IMG/VR virus record: IMGVR_UViG_3300024999_000160
Coordinates: 1 to 46,986 of that record
Direction: 5' to 3' (one strand)
DNA from: a virus
Length of the DNA stretch: 46,986 bases
Positions 31,904-38,793 of the stretch are shown here, in pieces. The position numbers and the translations under genes were made by a program. Numbering within the stretch: position 1 is the first letter of the stretch; every line of letters begins with the position of its first letter. The notes under the pieces were generated by a model. It saw nothing but the letters and a program-made list of their open reading frames with translations, was not told where the DNA came from and searched no databases.

Positions 31904-32791
31904 TTATTTTGCATATGTATCATTAAACTTAATAATCCTTCCAATAGTGGTATGTCCAACATTATACTCATTTGCTAGTTGTTCATAAGTATAATCACCA
32001 CTTATATATTTTTCTCTTATTTCTATAATTTGCTCATTATTCAGTTTTATTGCTGATTTTGATATTTTATCTTTAGTTTCTTTTGAGTGATGTTTGCCAT
32101 ACATATAACTCTTATTACCCTTTAGTGCCAAACTTATATTTTGTTTGTGCTGCTCTGATTTTGGTTTGCCTTTACCCGATTCGGACATTTTACCTTTAGT
32201 TTCTTCAGATAATTTCTTTCCTTTATTTACTTTTGATAATTTTAATTTAGTTTCATCCAATAAATGCTTGCCATAATTATGATTTTTTTCTCCCCTTTTC
32301 GCATCACCAATTTTCTTCTTAGTCTCTTTAGATAATTTCTTTCCTTTATTTGCTAAACTTAATTTTTTACGAGTTTCTTCAGATTTTGGTTTGCCATACA
32401 TATAGCATTTCTGACCTTTATTTGCTTCTGACATTTTCTTTCGAGTTTCTTCCGACATTTTTAATCCAGCATTAGTTCCTCCTCCAGAAGAGATATTATA
32501 ATAGTCATTACTTTTAACTGCATCATGTTCTTTTATAAACATTATTTCTAATTTATTTAATTCTTCTTTTGAATATGCAATCGCAATAATTTCTCTACTA
32601 AAATTTTCTTTGCCATATTTCTTAATAGCACTTTTTAAATGTATTCCACTTCCTAAATAAGATTTCCATCTATTATCAAATATCTTCTGACCTATATATT
32701 TCTTGCCATTAATTATATTAGTGGTTATATACACGAAACCATAAAGATTAATTATTTCTATTTCATATGTATATTTTATTGTTTTACCCAT
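31904..32791 (-). CDS. GIY-YIG homing endonuclease with NUMOD3 repeats
   Basis: 295 residues. GIY-YIG domain at about residues 16-110 (GFVYITTNIINGKKYIGQK; SAIKKYGKENF; acidic residue in KLEIMFIKEHD). Then six to seven NUMOD3-type motifs, each like SEETRKKMSEANKG or LSKETKKKIGDAKRG, and a final helix-turn-helix (YEQLANEYNVGHTTIGRII, about 270-288). GGAAGGAGA precedes the ATG. It is inserted in the tail operon immediately downstream of a terminator. The many tandem NUMOD3 motifs indicate a long DNA-recognition arm. Confidence 0.88.
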   Translation of the reverse strand: MGKTIKYTYEIEIINLYGFVYITTNIINGKKYIGQKIFDNRWKSYLGSGIHLKSAIKKYGKENFSREIIAIAYSKEELNKLEIMFIKEHDAVKSNDYYNISSGGGTNAGLKMSEETRKKMSEANKGQKCYMYGKPKSEETRKKLSLANKGKKLSKETKKKIGDAKRGEKNHNYGKHLLDETKLKLSKVNKGKKLSEETKGKMSESGKGKPKSEQHKQNISLALKGNKSYMYGKHHSKETKDKISKSAIKLNNEQIIEIREKYISGDYTYEQLANEYNVGHTTIGRIIKFNDTYAK

Positions 32792-32831
32792 ATTCTAAAA
32801 TCTCCTTCCAGTATTAGAGAATTAAATGGGG

Positions 32832-32861
32832 AAAGACACTATGTACTGGCATAGTGTCTTT
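32832..32861. terminator. Terminator, first of a related pair
   Basis: A perfect 12-bp stem AAAGACACTATG / CATAGTGTCTTT with a 6-nt loop, T-rich on the plus side. Sequence and flanks (TGGGGAAAGACAC, GTGTCTTTTAATTAC) resemble the hairpin at 34370-34397. Confidence 0.8.
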
Positions 32862-32923
32862 TAATTACACTCATTAAATTTCGAACTCTAATAAGCAACC
32901 ATTTTAACCTAATTTATTAATAT

Positions 32924-33238
32924 TTATTGAACAATTATCTGCACAATCCCGACAATAACCTCTACATTTCGACTCGTGTCGTTACCACCTGTACCAAGTA
33001 AGGGGTTGATTGTCATTTTTATTCGCAAATTACCAGTAACTGTAGGTTCTAACAAAACTGAACATTCCTTTTTTACATTATCAAATTGTGCTGTCCCAGA
33101 TGATAAAATAGTTCCTGAACTATTTACATACTCATATGTGGCAGATTGAAATTCGAAATTACTACCGTCACTAGAAAGAACAGATAACGAGCACGTTTTG
33201 CGTTCACCAATATTAAAAATTATATTAATCACCTCCAA
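32924..33238 (-). CDS. 104-residue beta-rich tail protein
   Basis: All-beta product (IIFNIGERKTCSLSVLSSDG; SATYEYVNSSGTILSSG; NVEVIVGIVQIIVQ), similar in style to small Ig-like tail or carboxypeptidase-like domains. The start is unclear: the TTG and GTG codons at the 5' end form part of the ribosome-binding site GGAGGTGATT inside the previous gene, so translation may begin up to seven codons later at an ATA or ATT. It is coupled to the 14-residue-repeat protein, and both lie between two matching terminators. Confidence 0.6.
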   Translation of the reverse strand: MEVINIIFNIGERKTCSLSVLSSDGSNFEFQSATYEYVNSSGTILSSGTAQFDNVKKECSVLLEPTVTGNLRIKMTINPLLGTGGNDTSRNVEVIVGIVQIIVQ

Positions 33239-34346
33239 TAATTATATTGATATCATATTTATCATTTATTTCTCGAACTAAATAGTTACTATTAATTAAA
33301 TTAATGCAATAATTATCATCTAATTCCTTAGTTGAATAATTCTCACTAAGATAATTAATCTTATATATTTTACTAGCAACTGGTTCTGGATTAAAAAGTC
33401 TCCTTAAAGTATCATAAACATTCGTAATAAAACTTGATACTTTACGTTTAGTGGATACTAAAACATCTACAATTACAATATTTTTACGTTTTGTATCGAC
33501 ATTAAAACTGTTTAAAACCGTTATTCTACGTTGGGTATTTATTGCAGAAGTGGTTGTCAAATAAATTTTACGATATGTGTTAGCATTAATAGAAGCTGAA
33601 ATGGCTACTCTTCTTCTGGAATCTGAATTAAAACTATTTGATACTGCAACTCTGCGTTGAGTGTTTATGACTGAACTACTTACAATATATGTTCGTCTAT
33701 TTATATCTGATTGAACATTAGAAGATACTACTACTTTCCTCTTAGAGTCAAATATTGATGATATAGAGTTTTTTACTCTCCTAATTACATTAAGATTTGA
33801 TAGAGTGTCTAATACTGTTCTTCTTTTTACATCTGAATCAGTAGTAACATTTACCAAAACTTTCCTCATCAAATCTAAGTTAATATTTACATTGAATAAA
33901 TTCTTTACAATCCTCAATGTGTCAACATTAAATATATCTGTTAATGTGACTTTTCTCTTTGTTTCATGGTTAGAGGAAATTGTATTTGCAACTTTACGTT
34001 GAGAATCAAAATTTAAACTTGGGTTAATGAGTATCTTTCTTTGAACATCACTATTTAGAGAAGGATTGATTATGATCTTACGGTTTATATCAATCTGTAA
34101 ATTTGATGTATTTACAATTTTAAGTAATGTGTCACATTGAGATATAATTTGGTTGGTAATATTTAAGTTTGTATCAATATTTGATGTTTGAGTTATGTTT
34201 ATGTTGCGTTGTATATCAGAAAAATTTGTTATTAAAGTTGAAAGATTTCTTGATGTGTCTGCATTAAATGAAACTGAATAAATTATCTTGCCTGAACTAT
34301 TTAGTAAAAAACTGTTAAATTGAGGGGTGTTGAATATGGTTATCAC
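33225..34346 (-). CDS. Tail protein built of about 20 fourteen-residue repeats
   Basis: 373 residues, GTG start. From about residue 20 to 310 the chain is a regular repeat of 14 residues with the plan x-x-S-x-N-x-D-x-x-R-(R/K)-V-x-x, for example NPSLNFDSQRKVAN and SNSFNSDSRRRVAI. The alternation of Asp and paired basic residues with a hydrophobic every few positions suggests a beta-solenoid or ladder with a strongly charged face. The C-terminal 60 residues (YKINYLSENYSTKELDDNY...) look like a cap or trimerisation part. By position a fibre shaft or adhesin; no named family recognised. Confidence 0.65.
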   Translation of the reverse strand: MITIFNTPQFNSFLLNSSGKIIYSVSFNADTSRNLSTLITNFSDIQRNINITQTSNIDTNLNITNQIISQCDTLLKIVNTSNLQIDINRKIIINPSLNSDVQRKILINPSLNFDSQRKVANTISSNHETKRKVTLTDIFNVDTLRIVKNLFNVNINLDLMRKVLVNVTTDSDVKRRTVLDTLSNLNVIRRVKNSISSIFDSKRKVVVSSNVQSDINRRTYIVSSSVINTQRRVAVSNSFNSDSRRRVAISASINANTYRKIYLTTTSAINTQRRITVLNSFNVDTKRKNIVIVDVLVSTKRKVSSFITNVYDTLRRLFNPEPVASKIYKINYLSENYSTKELDDNYCINLINSNYLVREINDKYDINIIIGGD

Positions 34347-34369
34347 ATCCTTGTTTTAGGTGTAATGGG

Positions 34370-34397
34370 AAAGACACCTGTGTCGGCAGGTGTCTTT
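34370..34397. terminator. Terminator, second of a related pair
   Basis: AAAGACACCTG / CAGGTGTCTTT (11 bp, 6-nt loop) between the 14-residue-repeat gene and the gene ending at 34450; near-duplicate of the hairpin at 32832-32861. Confidence 0.8.
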
Positions 34398-34449
34398 AAT
34401 TACTCTTATAAATCTGACCTAAATCATAAGAACAATATTTATTTATTGA

Positions 34450-35058
34450 TTAAACCGCCTCAATCTGTGCGGTTATTTGTAACTTTGTACTTATATCGTT
34501 GTTCGGAATTTCCGTATCGACAGCCTTCGATTTTACGTAAAGTGTATAATTGACAGGTGTAATTTGAGAAGTTATTGTCAAGGGATCGCCAAAAGCTTCC
34601 CATGTATTACCATCTAAACTTAATGCCCACTTATTTGCATTTGCTCCAGTGGGTGTAATTACGGTATTGACACCGCTGCTGGTTTGATACCCACTATCAC
34701 ATCTAATAGCTAATTTTAGAGGGTCTGAAATTTGGTTTTCCGTTGCATTGAGTGTGAAGCTAATTGGAACGCTGGCGGTTGTAATTGCAACACCACTCTC
34801 ATGAGCATGCACCATTGCTGAAACAGTGTATACTCCAGTAATAGGATTATAAGCCGTAGGAGTAATTGTTTCCTGATTTCCACCTGTATCAATTACACTA
34901 GTGATTCCCACTTGCATTTTTGTTGGATCTGTCGCTATTAAACTTGTTGCACTAATTAATGTTGCTCCATTAAGCGTTGTGTTTCCCACCGATTCTGATA
35001 CAAGCGTACCATCGGTAAGAGATACTGTGGGTGCTCCTTGATAAATGTGAATGTACAA
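34450..35058 (-). CDS. Tail structural protein with Ig-like domains
   Basis: About 202 residues from TTG 35058, placed 7 nt after AAAGGTGG; the GTG at 35070 lies in that site. The sequence is Thr/Ser/Val-rich, with two probable Ig-like beta domains: residues 1-90 (YQGAPTVSLTDGTLVSESVG; NPITGVYTVSAMVHA) and 95-200 (VPISFTLNATENQISDPL; WALSLDGNTWEAFGDPL). Typical of tail ornament or fibre-associated proteins. Ends the segment that follows the Cys-rich gene group. Confidence 0.65.
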   Translation of the reverse strand: MYIHIYQGAPTVSLTDGTLVSESVGNTTLNGATLISATSLIATDPTKMQVGITSVIDTGGNQETITPTAYNPITGVYTVSAMVHAHESGVAITTASVPISFTLNATENQISDPLKLAIRCDSGYQTSSGVNTVITPTGANANKWALSLDGNTWEAFGDPLTITSQITPVNYTLYVKSKAVDTEIPNNDISTKLQITAQIEAV

Positions 35059-35186
35059 ATTATATTCCACCTTTCATTTACTAAAATTATTTATTATTTC
35101 TTTGAACACAACAAAAAAGAAAGAAGAATAAATCTTCCCTTAAAATCAAAACAAAATATACAATCCTATCCTAATTTATTTTATAT

Positions 35187-35579
35187 TTACTTCCTATCGA
35201 CCATCCTAAACATTCCTTGCTTTATAACCACCAACTTCTTCAAATTAAAATCCAAACTATATCCAACTTTATTATTCCTATCCATACAATAATTATAAAC
35301 TTTTGTACCAAAACATTTTAAAACATTATCCTTAAACAACATTTCTTTTTCTATTACTAAATCTGCAAACATGTCTTTAAATTTATTCAAATTAAACTCA
35401 TTTGCAGATTCATTTGTATCATTTAGATATGATTGAAATAAATTTTGAAGTGACTTAATCTGCAACCCTAACAATTCTAATCTATTACATACTTCTGTTG
35501 GAAAATCTATAAATATTTTTTGTTCAGGAGTAAGTTTGATTATTTCATCTAATAAATTTTTCGCTAATATTTTTTTCAT
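35187..35579 (-). CDS. 130-residue helical protein downstream of the rSAM/Cys-rich pair
   Basis: Begins MKKILAKNLLDEIIKLTPEQ and is helical and charged through to residue 90, with a C-terminal strand pair (KVGYSLDFNLKKLVVIKQG). Two Cys (CFGTKVYNYC) lie near residue 90. It starts 2 nt after the stop of the previous gene. It could be a chaperone or accessory factor for tail assembly or for the Cys-rich protein; no family recognised. Confidence 0.6.
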   Translation of the reverse strand: MKKILAKNLLDEIIKLTPEQKIFIDFPTEVCNRLELLGLQIKSLQNLFQSYLNDTNESANEFNLNKFKDMFADLVIEKEMLFKDNVLKCFGTKVYNYCMDRNNKVGYSLDFNLKKLVVIKQGMFRMVDRK

Positions 35580-35581
35580 TA

Positions 35582-36022
35582 TTATACCCCTAACGACTGT
35601 ATTTTGTCTATTGCTGATTTTATTCTTGCGCTATCACCAAGAAAAATTGAAATTCCAACAACAACTGTATAATATTTAAAACTATTAATAGAGCTTAATA
35701 ATGCTTTATCAATAAAATCTGCCAAACTTTGCTTGTTATTATAGTTAATGTTTTTTGCCTCTAAGATTCCTAGCATTAATTCTCTTCTTTCTTCTAATAT
35801 AGTTAAAGTATTTATTATTTTTATAACTATTTCATTATTACTTATATTAGAAGATTCAATTATCCTATCAATATTTTCATAAATAAGGGTATTAAATTCT
35901 ACATGTGTTTGAGTTATCGTGTTTAAATTATTTATTTCTGTTTCAATAGTAGAATCATTTATTTTTACTTTGGCACTAAGTGACAATAGAGACGTTAGAA
36001 TAATTATTTCTTCATTTGTCAT
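35582..36022 (-). CDS. 146-residue helical protein, unknown
   Basis: Starts MTNEEIIILTSLLSLSAKV behind AAAAGGAGTG. Predicted almost wholly helical, Ile/Asn-rich, with a hydrophobic C-terminal helix (FKYYTVVVGISIFLGD) that could be membrane-associated or buried. It belongs to the four-gene string after the Cys-rich gene. Possibly an assembly chaperone; nothing is certain. Confidence 0.6.
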   Translation of the reverse strand: MTNEEIIILTSLLSLSAKVKINDSTIETEINNLNTITQTHVEFNTLIYENIDRIIESSNISNNEIVIKIINTLTILEERRELMLGILEAKNINYNNKQSLADFIDKALLSSINSFKYYTVVVGISIFLGDSARIKSAIDKIQSLGV

Positions 36023-36038
36023 ATATTTTACACTCCTT

Positions 36039-36287
36039 TTAACCTAATATTATTATTCTTTTACAAGCAGGACACTCTGCTACCATATCTTTATTCCATA
36101 TTAAACGATCTCTGCAAATATAGCATGACCAAGTACCTCCTTTATCATCGCCAAAAATACCTAACCCATAAACAGTATCCCGTTTAAGCATTGATAATAA
36201 TTCTGGAGTATTATATAATTTTCCTAATAGATTTGCTTCGAGAATTTCTCTCACTGTATTAATATTGCCTATATTGTATTCTTTCAT
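36039..36287 (-). CDS. 82-residue zinc-ribbon (rubredoxin-like) protein
   Basis: AAAGGAGTG precedes the ATG. Residues 1-45 are helical (NTVREILEANLLGKLYNTPE). The C-terminal part holds CYICRDRL and CPAC, a four-Cys knuckle pair of the zinc-ribbon or rubredoxin type (Cys near 55, 58, 72 and 75). It lies 20 nt after the Cys-rich gene. A metal or electron-handling role beside a radical SAM enzyme is an attractive but unproven idea; structural zinc binding is the simpler reading. Confidence 0.65.
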   Translation of the reverse strand: MKEYNIGNINTVREILEANLLGKLYNTPELLSMLKRDTVYGLGIFGDDKGGTWSCYICRDRLIWNKDMVAECPACKRIIILG

Positions 36288-36307
36288 TAAATAAACACTC
36301 CTTTAGT

Positions 36308-37360
36308 TTAGTTTAAATTTTCAACCATTAATGTTTGAATATAAGTAATTGTATCAGTAATGTCGCTCGTTAAAATTATATCTCCTACAGAAACAGTATG
36401 GTTTATAGAAGGATTAAATAGGTGTTCATCATCAAATATTTTTTGAAGATGTTCTTTATATATTACCCCACCACTTGTTGGTTCCACTGTATATGTATCC
36501 AACGTTGGTAATTCCATACTTCTTCTTGAAAATTCATTTCGTAAAGCATTCTTAAGTTCTGGAAAATCAGTTGGTAATATACGCCCTTTATTCCTAATAT
36601 TTAATCCTAAATCCGCAATAGTTTGAGATGAACTACTTGAAGTACATGCATTATCACATTCTCCAGTGCAAGTTCCAGTACAGGTAGCACCACATCCACC
36701 ACAGCTATTGGTGCAAGTTCCAGTACACAATCCAGTACATGTTCCCATACACCCTGTACAAACATTAGTACAACCACCAGTACAGTTTCCACCACATGAT
36801 ATAGTACACGTCCCCGTACAACCAGTACAAACATTGGTGCAAGCATTTGTACAACCTGTACAAGTTGCTGTGCAAGTACCTGTACAATAATTAGTACAAC
36901 CATCTCCGCAAGCTCCTGTACATGCTCCTGTGCAAGTACCAGTGCAAGTATCAGTACAACTAGTGCAACCTCCTATACAACTAGTACAACCAATACAACT
37001 ACCAGTACAACTAGTGCAATCTCCCGTACATGCAATTCCACAACCAGAACATGAATCGGTACACGTTCCTGTACATCCTGTTACACAACTAGTACAAACG
37101 TCTGTGCAACTAGTAGTGCAAGCATCTGTGCAAATATTGGTACAAGTGCCAGTACAATCATAGGTGCAAGTACCAGTACAATTAGCACCACATTCTACAG
37201 AACAAGTTCCAGTACAACTTGTACATGCTCCAAAACACCCCTCCCCACAACCACCCGTACAAGTTCCATCGCATGCACCACAACTACCTGTACAAGTTCT
37301 ATCACAAGTGCCAGTACAACTCGTGTAACAACCTCCTGTACAATCTCCTGTACAAGACAT
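36308..37360 (-). CDS. Giant CxxxC-repeat protein, probable rSAM substrate in the tail operon
   Basis: 350 residues. Residues 1-240 consist of about 63 Cys, every one spaced CxxxC (about 50 times) or CxxC (12 times), mostly as C-T-G-x-C (CTGTC, CTGDC, CTNVC); the other residues are nearly all Thr, Gly, Ser, Ala, Asn and Asp. There is no His or Lys in the repeat. After a Ser run, the last 105 residues form an ordinary acidic domain (TIADLGLNIRNKGRIL...VGDIILTSDITDTIT). The radical SAM/SPASM gene lies 20 nt upstream. I infer that the repeats are crosslinked by it, like giant ranthipeptide or CXXX-repeat RiPP precursors. Plain metal or disulfide binding is the alternative. Confidence 0.7.
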   Translation of the reverse strand: MSCTGDCTGGCYTSCTGTCDRTCTGSCGACDGTCTGGCGEGCFGACTSCTGTCSVECGANCTGTCTYDCTGTCTNICTDACTTSCTDVCTSCVTGCTGTCTDSCSGCGIACTGDCTSCTGSCIGCTSCIGGCTSCTDTCTGTCTGACTGACGDGCTNYCTGTCTATCTGCTNACTNVCTGCTGTCTISCGGNCTGGCTNVCTGCMGTCTGLCTGTCTNSCGGCGATCTGTCTGECDNACTSSSSSQTIADLGLNIRNKGRILPTDFPELKNALRNEFSRRSMELPTLDTYTVEPTSGGVIYKEHLQKIFDDEHLFNPSINHTVSVGDIILTSDITDTITYIQTLMVENLN

Positions 37361-37380
37361 ATTTAATCACCATCCAATCT

Positions 37381-38715
37381 TTAAGTATTTATTTTTCTAT
37401 TTAAGCCAATAAGATTTTTTATCGTATCATTTGATATATTTAAAGGGAAATTTCTATTAAGTCCAAGTTTATCATAAAGTTTTGACCAATACGCATTATT
37501 AGCTAATACCCTTGCGTGATGCATATCACAAATAAATGTTGCCCTATGATTTGGATCACCGAATTTATCATAATTATATCCAGTACATAAAGCACACCCA
37601 CTTGCAATCTGACAATTATTGCATTTATCTGTTGATTGTGTTGACATTGTTACTTGAACTAATTGATTTAACCATTCATTTTCACCCTTTGCATCCAATC
37701 CCTTATAAATATCCCCAATTGATTTTTCTTCTCTGTTAGGAGTTGACAGCGAATATTTCATAAATCTAATGCAAGGGAAACATCTTCCATCTGGAGCAAT
37801 TGCCAACATTGAACCGTTCCCACCACAATAGTTTCTATCTTCCGTCAATGGTTTACCAATTGTTTCATCGAATAGTGATATAAAATTATTTTTATATAAC
37901 TCATTATCTATTACATAATCAGCTAATTTAATCATTTGTTCATATAGTATTTTTGCATGTTTTTTCTTCCATCCTTCTTCAAATACGCAATTTGCAAATA
38001 TAATCTTTATTCCCATATTCCAAAGATTTAAAGCAGCATCAAAAAGATAATGAACGTTATCAGGAGATAAGGTTAATTTAGTTCCAGGGTTATTATCCAT
38101 TTCTAACCATTTTTTAACTGATTTAACTACAATATCATAACTTCCTGATCCATCTGGAAACACTCTACAAGAATCATGTAACTCCTTATTTCCATCTATA
38201 GTTATTCCAATACTTACTTTCCCTTGATTTCTTTTCAGAAATTGCTCAACTTTTGGAGTGTTAAAAAGAATTCCATTAGAAGTAAAACTAATCATATAAT
38301 TTGTTGCCCAAGGGCTATCAACCTCAAATGCCTTGAATTTAAAATATTCTACGATATAATCCATTAAATCTATTTCTAATAATGGTTCCCCACCAATAAA
38401 TTCAAGAATTACAGCAGGACTCTTCTCTTCGGTAAAATATCCATTTACTTTTTCTTTATTAAAGAGAAAATCTACAGCATCTTTAGCAATTTCTTTTGTC
38501 ATTGTTGCATTTGATTTGTGGGTCTCGTAGCAATATTTACAATTGAGATTGCAACGTTCAGTAACAACAAAAGTAATATTCTTTACTTTCAAATCGGGAT
38601 CAATTGTACATCCTTCTAATGGTTTTTCTTTGTCACTCATCACCAATTTACTAAAATAATCTTGCCATTGTTCATTATCTGCTGAAGTTAAATACAATCC
38701 ATTTTTAGGTTCCAA
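37381..38715 (-). CDS. Radical SAM/SPASM peptide-modifying enzyme
   Basis: 444 residues from a TTG start behind AAAAGGTGG. The radical SAM cluster motif is C55, C59 and C62 (TERCNLNCKYCYE), with the GGEP motif at 108-111. The SPASM region holds C297 (YCGGNGS), C312 and C315 (GRCFPC), C365, C368, C374, C377 (CNNC...CALC) and C396, enough for two auxiliary Fe-S clusters. This layout is typical of maturases such as SCIFF/ranthipeptide and sactipeptide enzymes, which build thioether bonds from Cys. The next gene encodes the CxxxC-repeat protein, the obvious substrate. Its place in a phage tail operon is highly unusual. Confidence 0.88.
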   Translation of the reverse strand: MEPKNGLYLTSADNEQWQDYFSKLVMSDKEKPLEGCTIDPDLKVKNITFVVTERCNLNCKYCYETHKSNATMTKEIAKDAVDFLFNKEKVNGYFTEEKSPAVILEFIGGEPLLEIDLMDYIVEYFKFKAFEVDSPWATNYMISFTSNGILFNTPKVEQFLKRNQGKVSIGITIDGNKELHDSCRVFPDGSGSYDIVVKSVKKWLEMDNNPGTKLTLSPDNVHYLFDAALNLWNMGIKIIFANCVFEEGWKKKHAKILYEQMIKLADYVIDNELYKNNFISLFDETIGKPLTEDRNYCGGNGSMLAIAPDGRCFPCIRFMKYSLSTPNREEKSIGDIYKGLDAKGENEWLNQLVQVTMSTQSTDKCNNCQIASGCALCTGYNYDKFGDPNHRATFICDMHHARVLANNAYWSKLYDKLGLNRNFPLNISNDTIKNLIGLNRKINT

Positions 38716-38756
38716 TTTATTAAACCACCTTTTATTTATTTTGTTGCATTATAAAG

Positions 38757-38783
38757 TGGGAAAGAAGAAATTATTCCTTCCCA
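38757..38783 (-). terminator. Hairpin between spike and rSAM genes
   Basis: TGGGAA / TTCCCA outer stem, with further GAA/TTC pairing inside. Read on the minus strand it follows the spike stop codon and ends in CTTTATAATG; likely partial termination, lowering downstream expression. Confidence 0.4.
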
Positions 38784-38793
38784 TTTTAAACTA

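Noticed and set aside
31850-32923. Group I intron around the GIY-YIG gene
   Set aside because: The gene lies between complete neighbouring genes after a terminator; no split gene or intron core elements could be seen.
36666-37163. Long plus-strand frames of Val/Gln/Pro repeats
   Set aside because: They are the complement of the CxxxC repeat codons, have no ribosome-binding site, and lie opposite a well-supported gene.
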